Positions 23,840 through 34,179 of a DNA stretch of 64,000 nt are shown in pieces; within the stretch, counting starts at the first letter, position 1; every line of letters begins with the position of its first letter. The stretch spans positions 43,089,119 to 43,153,118 of the forward strand of contig OZ038389.1 of assembly GCA_964036045.1 (NCBI GenBank). The letters are read 5' to 3'. The stretch comes from Eutreptiella sp. 'Long Island Sound 2002' (lineage: Eukaryota > Euglenozoa > Euglenophyceae > Eutreptiales > Eutreptiaceae). The position numbers and the translations under genes were made by a program. A model generated the notes under the pieces. It did no database searches. It was not told where the DNA came from and saw only the letters and a program-made list of their open reading frames with translations.

Positions 23840-24182
23840 CCTGGCTACACGCACGTTGCATACTATAATGATGATTTGACCTGGCAGATCAGCCGGTTGC
23901 AATACCCCCGGCATGAATCGCACCTCCACAATCAATGGTTGTTGTATCAAATGCAACACCACGGCACGCAAAAGACGCTGTTGCCTATTACCATGTGGAA
24001 GCTCTCAGTGACAAAACCTTGCACGCCGCCACTTGCGAATCCGTCACCAAAAAGACATAACACCATCCTAGTCGCACAGCCAACCGCACCAGCCACACCA
24101 AAACCCAAAGCTCTGCACTTTGCTGTGTATGCCTTTCCGGGGGAATAATCTGCGAACGAATACCTGACAGCTTCAGTATCAA
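23840..24182 (-). pseudogene. RNase H domain of the recombinase retrotransposon
   Basis: One minus-strand frame reads SAELWVLVWLVRLAVRLGW then YVFLVTDSQVAACKVLSLRA, the helix with catalytic Glu and the strand with catalytic Asp of a retroelement RNase H. A second register continues with LRAVVLHLIQQPLIVEVRFM and PGVLQPADLPG, which resembles the C-terminal VPG-xxxPAD motif before the last catalytic region. RNase H removes the RNA strand after reverse transcription. The two registers show at least one frameshift. It lies about 300 bp after the RT motif region, as expected for an RT-RH polyprotein. Confidence 0.6.
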
Positions 24183-24480
24183 AGCCCCCCCCCCGGGTAT
24201 CGGATAGCGTCCAGCGCTGCATCACCAAACATCACACAATGACGCATTGCCCACAAATCACTCACCGCTGACACGGAACGGTAAACCGCACTACGTGCGA
24301 ACGCAGGCGGCTCCCAAGGTTCCATACATCGGACAATAGCACTGCATAGCCCATGGAGGACTTTGCAGGGTGTGGGGCGCTCGAAAACCCCCCACCGGTC
24401 GCAGCAGTAGCTCCCTTCGAGCATCCCCCCCCCCCCCCCCCAACCGCGGTTAGAAGTGCCCGTGGATGAATCCTAAGGCC

Positions 24481-25298
24481 TTAGAAAGCAAGCGGAACAA
24501 TGGGTGGGAACGATGGGCGGGACCGGGTGGCCAGACGTAACCAAATGTTAAACATTTGTAGAAAAGCACGGGGGTTGGACCTGATCGTGCGCACACCCAA
24601 ATTAACGTATTTACCCAAGAAAAAAATCTCAGTAACTAGCTCCAAGGTGCTTTTGGCTGACATGAGGAATCCTGCCCCTTCCAAGGCCCGCACCACACGC
24701 GCCCTCATAGCTCGCAACCGCACCGGGTCCGGTCCTAGGATCAAGAAGTCATCCACGTAGTGAAAAAGCAAATAACCGTCCAGTATCAGGGGCTGGCCCA
24801 GGGCTGTTTGGCAAAACAGTGGGGAGTGTTTCTACCCGAAAAACATCCAGGACATACAAAAAATCCTATCCTCACCCTCCCACCGCAAACGGAAACGAAA
24901 AGCCCTCGCATGTCGTCGCGGCAATGTAAGACACCACAAGGCGTTTTTCAAATCAACATGCGTACAGAACAATAGTCTATCCACCGGCCAATCCGCCAGC
25001 TTGTGCAAAATTTGCTCCCACCCATCCAAAGAAAACGACGCCGGCTTCTGCACACCCTCATTCGAATCAACCAAGTTGAAAATTAGCGACACTTTCTCAG
25101 TGGTTTTGGTCATTATGAAGGCCAACATGTTGCCCTCAGAGGGCAGCCCCTATCCGCACTGCTCACCACCCCTGCATTCAGGAGCCAACGAACCATGGGT
25201 AAAACCATGTCCTCCCGAGATGGGGAGTAAACATCGCGAGGCAAGGAAAACTCCGCAACAGAGGCCTCAAAATCCACAGGGGCTACTTCATGCCACAA
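24481..25298 (-). pseudogene. Reverse transcriptase of the recombinase retrotransposon
   Basis: Minus-strand segments in order: MVLPMVRWLLNAGVVSSADR (25200 region), then after a register change MLAFIMTKTTEKVSLIFNLV with a DSNEG motif, HVDLKNALWCLTLP (finger/palm with first catalytic Asp), SWMFFG-stop-KHSPLFCQTALG, and HYVDDFLILG, the YxDD active site (about 24765). Thumb-like KSTLELVTEIFFLGKYVNLG follows. The TAG sits at the residue that is usually Leu or similar in the FGL-xxSP motif. RT copies element RNA into DNA. Downstream is RNase H and upstream the recombinase. At least one frameshift near 25120 and the TAG near 24826 make this copy inactive. Confidence 0.85.
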
Positions 25299-25871
25299 CT
25301 CATCAGATATCTCATAATTACCTACGGTACCCAGCCCTTACCCAACTACCTGGGGATCCACCTTACCCAGTTGAGGTACGGGGGATGTGGACAGATGCAA
25401 CAACGCGTCCAGGAGTCCGAAGTAAAATCCTTCAGGACATCAAAAATGATATCCGGCGCGGACGTGAGTCGAAAATCTTCACAGGTGATGAACATCCGCA
25501 GGACAAACAGATGCAGGCGCCGCATAAGCAACAACACACCTACAAGGACCCCCGCGCCAATCTCAACACTGGGTCACCGGCAGATGGGATTCTGCGAATC
25601 ACTCGCCCGGGGGGCAAACTTCCAAGAGACCCCTCCACCTCCCTCACTGGACCCTGCTCCCGTGCCCTCGCCCGGACACTTACTTTTGGGATGCGAAGCC
25701 GCTTTGCTGGTAGGTCCGCATGAAAGCCCATCAGGATGCCGTCGCTTGGGGGTAAGTCGGCAGGTCCTCGCAGAACCCAAGCCCACCGCCGCGCTTGCCA
25801 CATGATGCCGTCGGACAAGTAGGGAACGGCCCAGACCAACGACCCTCCTCTTGACTCTCGGCGCGCCGGTG

Positions 25872-26333
25872 TCAGCTCCTCCCGCCGTACAGACTCCCTG
25901 TGCCTGGATAGTCGCCCTGGCACACCTCGCACACTTTGCTCCAACCCCGGTCGGAGGCTGGGATCCTAGTGTAAACTTTGCGGAGACGGTCTCTGGCGCT
26001 GTGGTTGTGGCTAGGGCAGATGGTGCATTCCTGGCACACGTCGGTGACTCTGCACACTCCGACGGCGCAGACGAAACGGCGTAGAATCAGAATAAGACCT
26101 AACATCATCCATCTCCTTCTGAGGTTCCGCCTCATACATATCAGCAAGAGATACAGTAGCCCCCGCATGGACAGGCACAAGTACCTCCGACCTAGCACTT
26201 TTGGTCGACCTCTCGGATTTGGCATACATGGCGTCGCCCCACAGGTCCGCCAAGAGCACAACCAGCCCCCCATCAGCAGCTTGGACGCCAACAGGCCACG
26301 GCAGCTCCAGTGCCCCAACCACCGCAGGGTCAA
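25872..26333 (-). CDS. Zinc-finger-like frame between recombinase and RT
   Basis: The 153-codon minus-strand frame ends in a Cys/His-rich segment: CAVGVCRVTDVCQECTICPS, HNHSARDR and KVCEVCQGDYPG, i.e. CxxC pairs followed by HxH and another CxxC. Zinc binding is likely if it is translated. The first half of the frame overlaps, in another register, the continuation after the recombinase (VVGALELPWPVG, DLWGDAMYAKSE), so only the Cys-rich half is convincing. No named family is recognised. DIRS-order elements sometimes carry nucleic-acid-binding zinc fingers. Confidence 0.35.
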   Translation of the reverse strand: MTLRWLGHWSCRGLLASKLLMGGWLCSWRTCGATPCMPNPRGRPKVLGRRYLCLSMRGLLYLLLICMRRNLRRRWMMLGLILILRRFVCAVGVCRVTDVCQECTICPSHNHSARDRLRKVYTRIPASDRGWSKVCEVCQGDYPGTGSLYGGRS

Positions 26334-26346
26334 ACTACCCCAGAGC

Positions 26347-27045
26347 GTACTCGAGAGCCGTGGCTAGGCGGGGCCACCGCCCCCACCAAACGAAATAGGG
26401 GACGTTGGGGGAGCGGTGGAAGGCAGCGGCAGCGCCCCCCCGCCGCGGGCTGTGCCATCAGTGACCCGCGTACAGGGAGTCGCGGAGGAGATCCGCGAAG
26501 GTCTTCTCAATTGCCTCAACTCCTCCCCGAACCAATGGCTGACCTTCAGGGATGCAACAGGCCTGGGCGTGGGCCCTGAGGAAACAGATCCAAGACCGTC
26601 CCAACCCATAGAGCGGCCTCCACACCTCCTGATGACCGCCGACTTTGGTTGTGACGAACAGGACCACGGAGTCGCTCGCTAGGCCTGCTGGTGTGATGGA
26701 CAGCGCTTCACAGACTCAGAAGAGCAACCAACCGAGGCAAGCAAGGGCTGCCATAGTTGTTTCTTTCGGCAACAACGCTCTGGACCAGAGGAGATGGAGC
26801 CCGCACGGTCCCATGTACGGCTGCCCGGGCGTGGGCTTACCGGACTTCGCAAGCCTCCAATGGATGGCCCGCACACACCCCGGAAGCAGTTGGACATCCT
26901 CAACAGCCCGCACGCCTGAGACGTATCCTCGGATGGTTGACCTTGCCTGCCCCATACTGACCCGCGACGCCAGGAACTCAGACAGCGTGTCAGTAAGCGA
27001 CGACTGCAGTGCCCTTGTCCCCTCGAAGCCTGCCAAAGTTGACAA
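26347..27045 (-). pseudogene. Tyrosine recombinase of the retrotransposon
   Basis: One register spans the whole domain on the minus strand. The core-binding region includes DTLSEFLASRVSMGQARST and IRGYVSGVRAVEDVQLLPG. It is followed by TMAALACLGWLLF-stop-VCEALSITPAG, where the stop (TGA, 26716-26718) falls at the first catalytic Arg position. Later comes SLYAGH-stop-WHSPRRGGAA, which holds the HxxR pair, then VWWGRWPRLATALEYALG, which holds the G-R-W motif and the nucleophile Tyr (codon at 26347-26349). Tyrosine recombinases cut and rejoin DNA through this Tyr. Both internal stops are TGA, one step from the expected CGA. The arrangement R-HxxR-(H/W)-Y identifies the family with confidence. 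The copy is broken. Confidence 0.8.
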
Positions 27046-27276
27046 CGCCGATTGGTCCCTCGTCTAGGTCTTGGGTGCCCATCCCCGCACGCCCACGGCT
27101 GCCACCCGATACGAGCCCACAGCCGCCATCGCCATGGCGCAGTAGGCCGCTGCCGCCTGGAAGGTAAGTCGTGGTGCATGGGAGGGCAGTGGCGTGTGGT
27201 TCCCAGCGACCAATCGTGAATCCAAACACCAGTAGGGCCATCCCCACCCGGTCCGGCCGCAAAGGGCGCAGTCCTG

Positions 27277-27981
27277 TCAGGACCAGTGGGGGCCTTGGAA
27301 ATGCCAATGCCTCAATTGCTCTTGTGGGACATTTTCTCTGGCGCATCTTTGACAGTCACCCGATGGCTTGGCTGATACCGGTATCCACCTCCCCTTCTTC
27401 GACATCCAGTGAAAGACGCCCTGCCGCATGGCGAAATCAATGCCCTTGTACTTGAACGACGGACCGCCCCTGTGGATGGCCTTCGACCAATTCAACGCAT
27501 CCAGTGGGTTTGCTGGGTCCGCTCGGCTGCTGTCATCCGACACGTAATGCTCGGCGTACGCATGCTGCGAGTCCAGGATGATTCCCCATAGCCTGTATGC
27601 CAGGCGGTCTCCTCGTGGACATTCCATGGCGTTGCCCATGACGTCCGACAGCCGAACGGGTGCAGCATCAGACGAGCGCACATAATCACGCAGGACTTCG
27701 CCCGATTGCCGCATCCAACTTGCCACCCTTTCGCCTCCCAAAAATTGCTCCCTTGCCGCCACGTTCAAGTCCGGTACAGCGTTGCGCTCAGCGACCGCCA
27801 AACCCTCCGAGCGTGCCTGCAGATGTCCAATAGCTTCCTGCTGAGACTGCAAGAGAGCTCTCAGCTCATCCGCACACATCTGGCTGGTGTTGGGCACTGC
27901 CGAGCCGCTCCTAGCGCCCGATGGGTTTTGATTTGGGCCCTTAGATGATGAGCTTTTGAATGGGGATTTAAAAACTTGCAT
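27277..27981 (-). CDS. Gag-like protein of the recombinase retrotransposon
   Basis: A 234-codon minus-strand frame starts (MQVFKSPFKSSSSKG) just inside repeat A1 and is open to a stop at 27277. It has a low-complexity basic Ser-rich N-terminus and a likely short coiled coil (CADELRALLQSQQEAIGHLQ, residues about 36-60). A folded-looking middle (AYRLWGIILDSQHAYAEHYV) follows, and the end is Cys/His-rich (GDCQRCARENVPQEQLRHWH), a CxxC...HxH pattern that could bind RNA. First position in the element and a C-terminal zinc-like motif fit a Gag. No sequence family is recognised, so the call rests on position and motif. Confidence 0.5.
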   Translation of the reverse strand: MQVFKSPFKSSSSKGPNQNPSGARSGSAVPNTSQMCADELRALLQSQQEAIGHLQARSEGLAVAERNAVPDLNVAAREQFLGGERVASWMRQSGEVLRDYVRSSDAAPVRLSDVMGNAMECPRGDRLAYRLWGIILDSQHAYAEHYVSDDSSRADPANPLDALNWSKAIHRGGPSFKYKGIDFAMRQGVFHWMSKKGRWIPVSAKPSGDCQRCARENVPQEQLRHWHFQGPHWS

Positions 27982-27994
27982 GCTGTGTCAACAA

Positions 27995-28081
27995 CAACAC
28001 AATAAATTTTCAACAAATCTGTACACAACAGTAGATATGATCCCCTGTTCAAGAAAGACAAGTAGGCAAGTAAAACAGGGG
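27995..28081 (-). repeat. Split direct repeat A1
   Basis: The element's 5' boundary on the minus strand. It matches A2 (22957-23040) from ACACAATAAATTTTC to AAAACAGGGGA. A TGCATGCTGTGTCA motif follows directly at 27978, as it does (after an insertion) next to A2. Confidence 0.85.
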
Positions 28082-28432
28082 ACCACAATGCCCCACTCTG
28101 TTACCATACGCCGCTTCCAGCGCCAGCAAAACATGTCTGGACGCATGTGCAACTGGGTATGCACGGCCAAACGGAACAGGTGCCTCCATGGACACCCGTG
28201 ACCACCCACTGCCGGGCTCCCACTTCCTTATAGCAAGCGGGTCATGGGCGCGGGTCACCAGACTATCGCAGCGGGGGACCGTGCGGATGTGGGCCCCCGA
28301 TCAAATCAGGCCGCGTTCAGTAACAGCCCGGTACATGGCCAAGGACGGGCAAGCAGGGCACTCTAGGGCCCCAATATGCAGGTCCCACTAACACCGCGAG
28401 GCAGTTTGCACCAAGCGGTCTAGGTTGTGTAC

Positions 28433-28920
28433 CTAGACGGGGTTGTGGGGAAAAACAGACTTGGGGCTCCTGGAGCCCCCGGATCCAACCCACATGCGGC
28501 CGGGCCACCTGGGCCAGACGCTTGGCCGGGCTGTCGGCGTCATGCAATACGGTGTCCAAGTAAGTGCCGACGCGGTGGGAGTACAGTGCTGAGGGGCATT
28601 AAACCCCATCCCCAACGCCCTTTTGGACACCCGTAGAAGGTCGTCGGAAAGCGGCGAGGACCCGGGATTGTAGGATTGCACCACGTTGATGTACCGTTTA
28701 CTGTTGTGGAAGGACCACTGGGTTGCCCGTATCTCCCACACCACATGGTGTACCCCGCGGGCGCGCCCAAGCAATGTAGAGCTCCGCCTGGTAAGAACCA
28801 CCGTCGGCATGCACAGGGATGAGGATTATGTACGACTGATGCCACCCCGAGTTGGGGTCCGCCAACACCAGGCCTCCCCCAGCCGTGTGATTGGGGTACC
28901 AAGAGGCGTCCTATACGAAG
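28433..28920 (-). pseudogene. Degenerate RNase H-like fragment
   Basis: On the minus strand one register reads DASWYPNHTAGGGLVLADPN and SYQAELYIAWARPR, similar to the first strands of a retroelement RNase H (catalytic Asp in DAS, Gly-Gly-Gly strand, catalytic Glu in AEL). A shifted register continues with HVVWEIRATQWSFHNSKRYI and NVVQSYNPGSSPLSDDLLRV. Stops and register changes show decay. The parent element type is unclear. It is not part of the split-repeat element, which ends at 28081. Confidence 0.35.
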
Positions 28921-29165
28921 ACAACCTCATCTGGGACAACCTGCGGGGAGACGCCATTAACAGAGCCGAAAAAAAAGTGACAGAAAACTGCTGAGGAGCC
29001 TAGACGTTTTTCAGTCTGTTGATAGAAGGTGACAAAGTACAGTCCTAGACAGTGGGATCGGTGTGGCACAGATTCATCCCTGTGCCATGACCTGTGCCTC
29101 AAAGTAGTTGTGCACTAATCACCAGACCTGGAAGCCAGGGAGGGGTTTGTGTTCTTTGCCACACA

Positions 29166-29211
<46 letters not shown>

Positions 29212-29654
29212 TACACATACACACACAAACCAGCAGTGTAAGCAAGAGATAAGACTCAACAAAACACACACACACACACACACAAATGACGCGAGACAAA
29301 CAGGCAGGCAACACAGCACTGCTCGGTAGACGAATCTCATCAGGCAAGCAAGAAGAGCGTCAGGAGAGAGAAGATGAAGTAAAAGAAGTGCATGGGTTGG
29401 CTAGGCGCCTTTCAGTACTGCAGCAGGCCCACAGCTCTGCACACACACACACGCACACGCACCTGTGTGCAGACAACACAAAGCGAAAAGAGCCTACAGA
29501 AGCAAGGACAGGCACTGGTTGCAATAAGAATTTCGTCAGGCCCCAATCCAAAGCCCAGTCAGGCGGACAGCATGAACGCAACTAGGCGCCTTTCGAGAAA
29601 AAAAAATAGACATTCAGAAAAACGCACCCACACCCGCGCGCGCACACACACACA

Positions 29655-29691
<37 letters not shown>

Positions 29692-32216
29692 CTTCCCATG
29701 TACTAGTGCCACTTGCAACCATCACCCGCTTCGTCTCCCCCCTCCTGCAAATAAAAGTGGAATGCAAGCACATGCGCATGTCCCTGTCAGGCTTCAGCTG
29801 GGCTTTCCGGAAAGCAGAAACATAAACTGCGCCATCTGGCAGCACTTGCGGATCAGCAATTGTTGTCTGCAAACCAGCGTCCGTTGACCATTACCTACTG
29901 TCCACTGTTGACCACCAACCATTGTCGGCAAACCGTGATCCGGCCACACAGAACAAGTTGGTGCTGGTGGTAGTGGGAGGTGGGGGGGGGGGGGGGCGGG
30001 CTGGATTTGGCGATGGCAGCACAATGTAACATGCAGCATTTCAAAATCACGGCGGCATAAGGGCAATCATTGTCCACATCATCGCGTGATGGCAGCACAA
30101 TGGCAAGCACGGCGAGAAACGGTGCACAAGAACAGCTGCTCACAAATGCATTTAGGCGAAAAAACTACTGTACTACTGCTCTTTGTGCAGGGGACCCCAG
30201 GGATGCGCTTGGAAATGTCACCGTGTGAAGGCATCTGGGGTGTTTGTAATAGCTCAGGGTTGAAGCATTCCGTGGCTTTTTGCAGGTTTGCCTGGTTTCT
30301 GATGGTTTTCTTGCACACAGTGTCAACTTTCTTGCAAATCAACTCTGCCGCTTGCCTCAGTTTTGCAGTCAACGGCTTCACAAGGAAGATCGGAAGATTT
30401 TAGGGCTGTGGCATGCAACGGTGCACTGTGCCATGCTGCAAAACCTCCACCAAGCAGCCCAATAATCAATCGCTGCGCCACGCAGCGGCATGCCCATAGG
30501 ACGAAGCAGGTTCACACGGCGCGGTTGTGCTTTAAGGGGGCGTGCCTGGGCTATGTGTGGTTTTGGGGAAGTGTGTATGTATCACGCAGAGGCTGAGAGG
30601 ACAACCATATTAAAAATGGGCCTGCACTGTGCAGAATGAAACCAATCCTTGAATTGGACGGGGAAAAGAAGGTGCTTCAGTGCTTTGAGGTTTTCCAAAC
30701 AAGCCTTTTCCAGGTGACACATAGCACCAACGCTTTTGAAGCCTGCGTCACACTGGGACACAACAAAAGCACTGGGGGGTATGAAGTCAATGGTTCAGCA
30801 TGGGTATGAGGCAGAGGCTGCAATTAGGTCAGGGTGCAATGTCCGCGGCTTGCCATCGCCATCACTGAACCGGCAGTTGCTGTCAGTTGGCGAAACATGC
30901 CAAATACCTTTGGTTTTGGCTGCGAAGAGGCATGACCCGCCCGGATGATGTCAAACGAAGACACTCAGCCCTCCTACAGTGCTGGGGGATAGTCCTGTCT
31001 CCCATTCAGGGGGAGTGGGAATTAGGGGGGGGGGGGAGGAACTCCAGACATGCACTGGGACCTTTCTGAACGCCTGCCCCGCTTCCATTCGACATATGCC
31101 AAGCTTCCATCGCACTGCAGCCCCGTGACCGTGTGCAGTGTGATCTCCCAACAGACCTTCAGACTCCCCTTTTTGCTCCATGGACCCATCAAGTGAGAGG
31201 GCCAGCCCAAGCCATGTGGACAAAACCCACTGCCGGACAACAGAGAAGAAGGAGGCCTATACAATGTGAGCCCTCTTGAACAGGACACCTCCGGCCACCA
31301 AATGCATACCATTCACACCAACGGAGGAGAACATTCATTGGGGTTTTGTTGTTGTGGAAAAAAAACTCTGCAGGACATCTCCAAAGCCCATCCCTCAGAT
31401 TGAAGAAATGATTCGGAATTCATGCCATGAATCCTGCCAGCACACACATTTGACCCATACCACTGCTTTTTGAACACTGCACTGCGCAGAATCAAAGCAA
31501 TCCTTGAATTAGACGGGAAAAAACATCCTTTGGTGCTTCGAATTTGTCCAAACAAGCCTGAACTCTGATGGTTGGCCATCGTGATGGCAAATGATCGATT
31601 CACAATGGCCACCCGAAACCACTCTGAATGATGAACCGAAACTCAAAATTGCAACGTAAAAGACTGTAGACCTTGATCCAAAAGATTGCTCCTTCGATTT
31701 CAAGTGGTATTGACTTCTCTGACGCTGCTGCAACGCTGTGATGCTAGTCGCCAATCCTCAATTACTTTTACCTCATACCATCCAACTCAAAATGGACACC
31801 CAAAAACCACCAGTGGGTGGAATCAAAACACTCCGTTGTGCTCAATCTCATTTTCATTTGATCTCAAATCCCAATTGACCACCTCGGAGCATGTCTCTCA
31901 AAGTTCAATAGTGTGCACCCTGTGCTCTGGCCACATGCAGAGAGTCCAAGTCTCAAACATCTCGGGGTTGGCAAGGGTCTGGCCACCTTCCTTGCAATCC
32001 CCCCCCCCCTAGCTACCTGTTCCTGCCCATCCCATCGGGACCAAATGTTTGTTTCTCCGTCAACTGGCCACCAAGAAAGTGGCCCAGGCGTCAGCATGCA
32101 GATGGATATTCAAAAATGCAGCAGGGGGCGTCTGCTGGATTGCTTTTTGAGGGTGCCCAGCTTAAGTGAATCTAGATGTGATTTCGTAGGAGAAGGTGTG
32201 CCACTCTCCTCAAGAT
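28921..32216. other. Non-coding stretch with CA microsatellites and dispersed repeats
   Basis: No gene is recognised. Besides the CA tracts, a direct repeat pair is visible: 30632-30710 and 31488-31560 share AATCCTTGAATTRGACGGG and CCAAACAAGCC. G runs lie near 29983 and 31026. Confidence 0.4.
29161..29690. repeat. Cluster of four (CA)n microsatellites
   Basis: CA tracts at about 29161-29230, 29265-29284, 29441-29462 and 29641-29690. Confidence 0.9.
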
Positions 32217-32906
32217 TCAGCCCCTAAACAGGTTACCCACCGCCCCTGTTAGTTGGATTGTAGCCCACATGGCGGCTAGGTTGTCTACTGCAATGTGCAC
32301 TCCTGTAAGGACGATTCGGAAGGCCAGTTTTATACCCATGTATATCCCCCAAAGTTCAGCTGACTGCTGGGATGAAACCCATGCTAGAAGGACACTAATT
32401 CTGCAGCCCACATGCGGTCCACAAACGGCCGCCAACAACGCCTGCCTGAGCTTTTGCTGCATCCAGATATCAGGTATGTTTCTCCTTGTGGATTCCCTGC
32501 GCAACGAATGTCATTGTTGAAAGTGCCAGTGCCTCAGACATTGACTTGACGACTTGTGCTGGTGTGGGTGGGGAGCAGGGTGGTCCCCAAGTAGTCCACG
32601 CAATGGGACCTTGCAGGAAGGGAAGGACAACCCTGCCTGGGGCTGCAGCCCACGGAATCTCTCCTATCCTCCTGGCACGTTTTTCAAAGTACCCCATAGG
32701 TGAAGCCACATACCTACTACTTGGGCAACATACACTGAGGACTGTTGAGTAGTGAAGCTCTCCCCATCTTTACCCATCCACGTCATTGAGGGGGAGGGAG
32801 TAGTAACAGATTTTGGGGACACGACCCACCCTTCCCTGACCCTGACCAGGTCAGCTTCCAACTTAGTTGTTTCTGACTGCAGTACCATTCTCTCCGTGGA
32901 CAGCAA
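32217..32906 (-). pseudogene. Degraded reverse transcriptase thumb to RNase H fragment
   Basis: Minus-strand frames in order: KLEADLVRVREGWVVSPKSV and PSPSMTWMGKDGESF (like the vSp-KS...fLG region after the YxDD palm), RRIGEIPWAAAPGRVVLPFL, then SSQQSAELWGIYMGIKLAFR and VHIAVDNLAAMWAT, which carry an AEL...VDN pattern typical of the RNase H Glu and Asp. Register changes occur at about 32664 and 32490. This is a second retroelement remnant, distinct in sequence from the one at 24-25 kb. The call rests on motif order and is tentative in its details. Confidence 0.45.
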
Positions 32907-33149
32907 AAGTATGTCATCCTATTCTCAACCGAAAATTCTCACATTGTCGCATATTCTCTCCTGGAAAAATGCGAGTCGCCTGCACTATTTTATCAGTCGC
33001 GCACGATCGGACAGCCTGAACAAAACCATGGCAGTAACTTCACTAGACGGGGATAATGGTGACTGGGGAAGAAAAATGCCTAAAAAAAGGAAGATTTTGG
33101 AGGATAAAAAGGAAGATTTGGATCTATAAATTGGAAGGATTGGGATGCA

Positions 33150-33320
33150 TGGAGAGGGTGAAATCCAATGTGGGGAAGGGATTTGGATGGGAAAATCCTA
33201 TAAATTTAATGGATGCGGGATGTCAAATGCGACTTGGGGAAGGGATTTGGATGGGGAAATCCTACAAATTACATCGATTTGGATGGGGAAATCCTACAAA
33301 TTACATCGATGTGGGATGTC
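33150..33320. repeat. Short tandem duplications (GGATTTGGATGGGRAAATCC)
   Basis: GGGATTTGGATGGG-AAATCCTA units at about 33178, 33242 and 33278, with the adjacent ATTACATCGAT block duplicated. Confidence 0.75.
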
Positions 33321-33646
33321 ATTGGACAAATAGAAATTCATGGATGGGCAGATTTGGGATGTCCCAATGGATGTAAAAATTGTGTTATTCATCCCCATGT
33401 AGTGAAGTCACTCATATAATAGGCACTGACTTCACTACATGTGGGTCTATTGAAGTTGGATCCTAGGCACTTATTAAGGGCAATTGCAATGAAGGGCAAA
33501 CAAAGACAACAAAAGGCATGCAAGGGACATGAACAACTTGACAAATTGATGAACTCAAATTCTCTGAAGGGTCAAAGGATAGTGTATCCGTAGCATGCAA
33601 CTTGTGTTGGAATGGTTATACATACATTTTCGCTTCATGACCAGAT

Positions 33647-34093
33647 TCAGGGGTTGAAATATTGCGACCCAGGCAGAGATGGAAATGGGGGTTGTTGTTG
33701 AGTGAACTGTTGGGGTTGTGTGGTTGGAGTGGGTGGATGTGGAACTATTGGTTGTTGTGTTGGAGGTGGTTGTGTGATTAGAGTATGATACAACATTTGA
33801 TGTTGTTGTTGTTGTTGTTGTAGTTGTTGTTGTTGTTGTTGTCGTAGCTGTTGTAGGTGGTTTTGCAGTTGTTGTTGTTGTGCTTGTTGTTGTTGTCGTT
33901 GTTGTTGTAGTTGTTGATGTTGAAGATGTTGTCGTAGTTGTTGATTCTGCTGCGTAAGTATTTGTAGTTGTAGTAGTTGTTGTTGATGTTGTTGTCGTTG
34001 TTGTTGTTGCTGTTGCTGGGTTGGTACCCCGGAAGAGGAGGATGCCACATCCCGGGAAGGTTGTTGTTGTTGTTGTTGTTGTTTTTGTTGTTC

Positions 34094-34130
<37 letters not shown>

Positions 34131-34144
34131 CGTTGTCGTTGTCG

Positions 34145-34179
<35 letters not shown>

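Larger units (their letters stand above)
22604..28081 (-). mobile_element. Tyrosine-recombinase (DIRS-order) retrotransposon, decayed
   Basis: Reading on the minus strand the order is repeat A1 (28081-27995), Gag-like frame, tyrosine recombinase, zinc-finger frame, reverse transcriptase, RNase H, repeat B1 (23090-23041) directly abutting A2 (23040-22957), then B2 (22648-22604). Split direct repeats of the form A1-genes-B1A2-B2 are the signature of PAT/Ngaro-type elements in the DIRS order, which integrate with a tyrosine recombinase instead of a DDE integrase. The recombinase lies upstream of RT, as described for VIPER-type elements, not downstream as in DIRS, PAT and Ngaro. In-frame stops and frameshifts in the recombinase and RT show this copy is not functional. 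An extra 280 bp or so (22678-22956) separates two parts of A2 that are contiguous in A1. Confidence 0.85.

Noticed and set aside
24481-27045. Reassigned stop codons in the recombinase and RT
   Set aside because: The TGA at the catalytic Arg would have to code Arg, a TAG also interrupts the RT, and register shifts are present; ordinary decay explains all of it.
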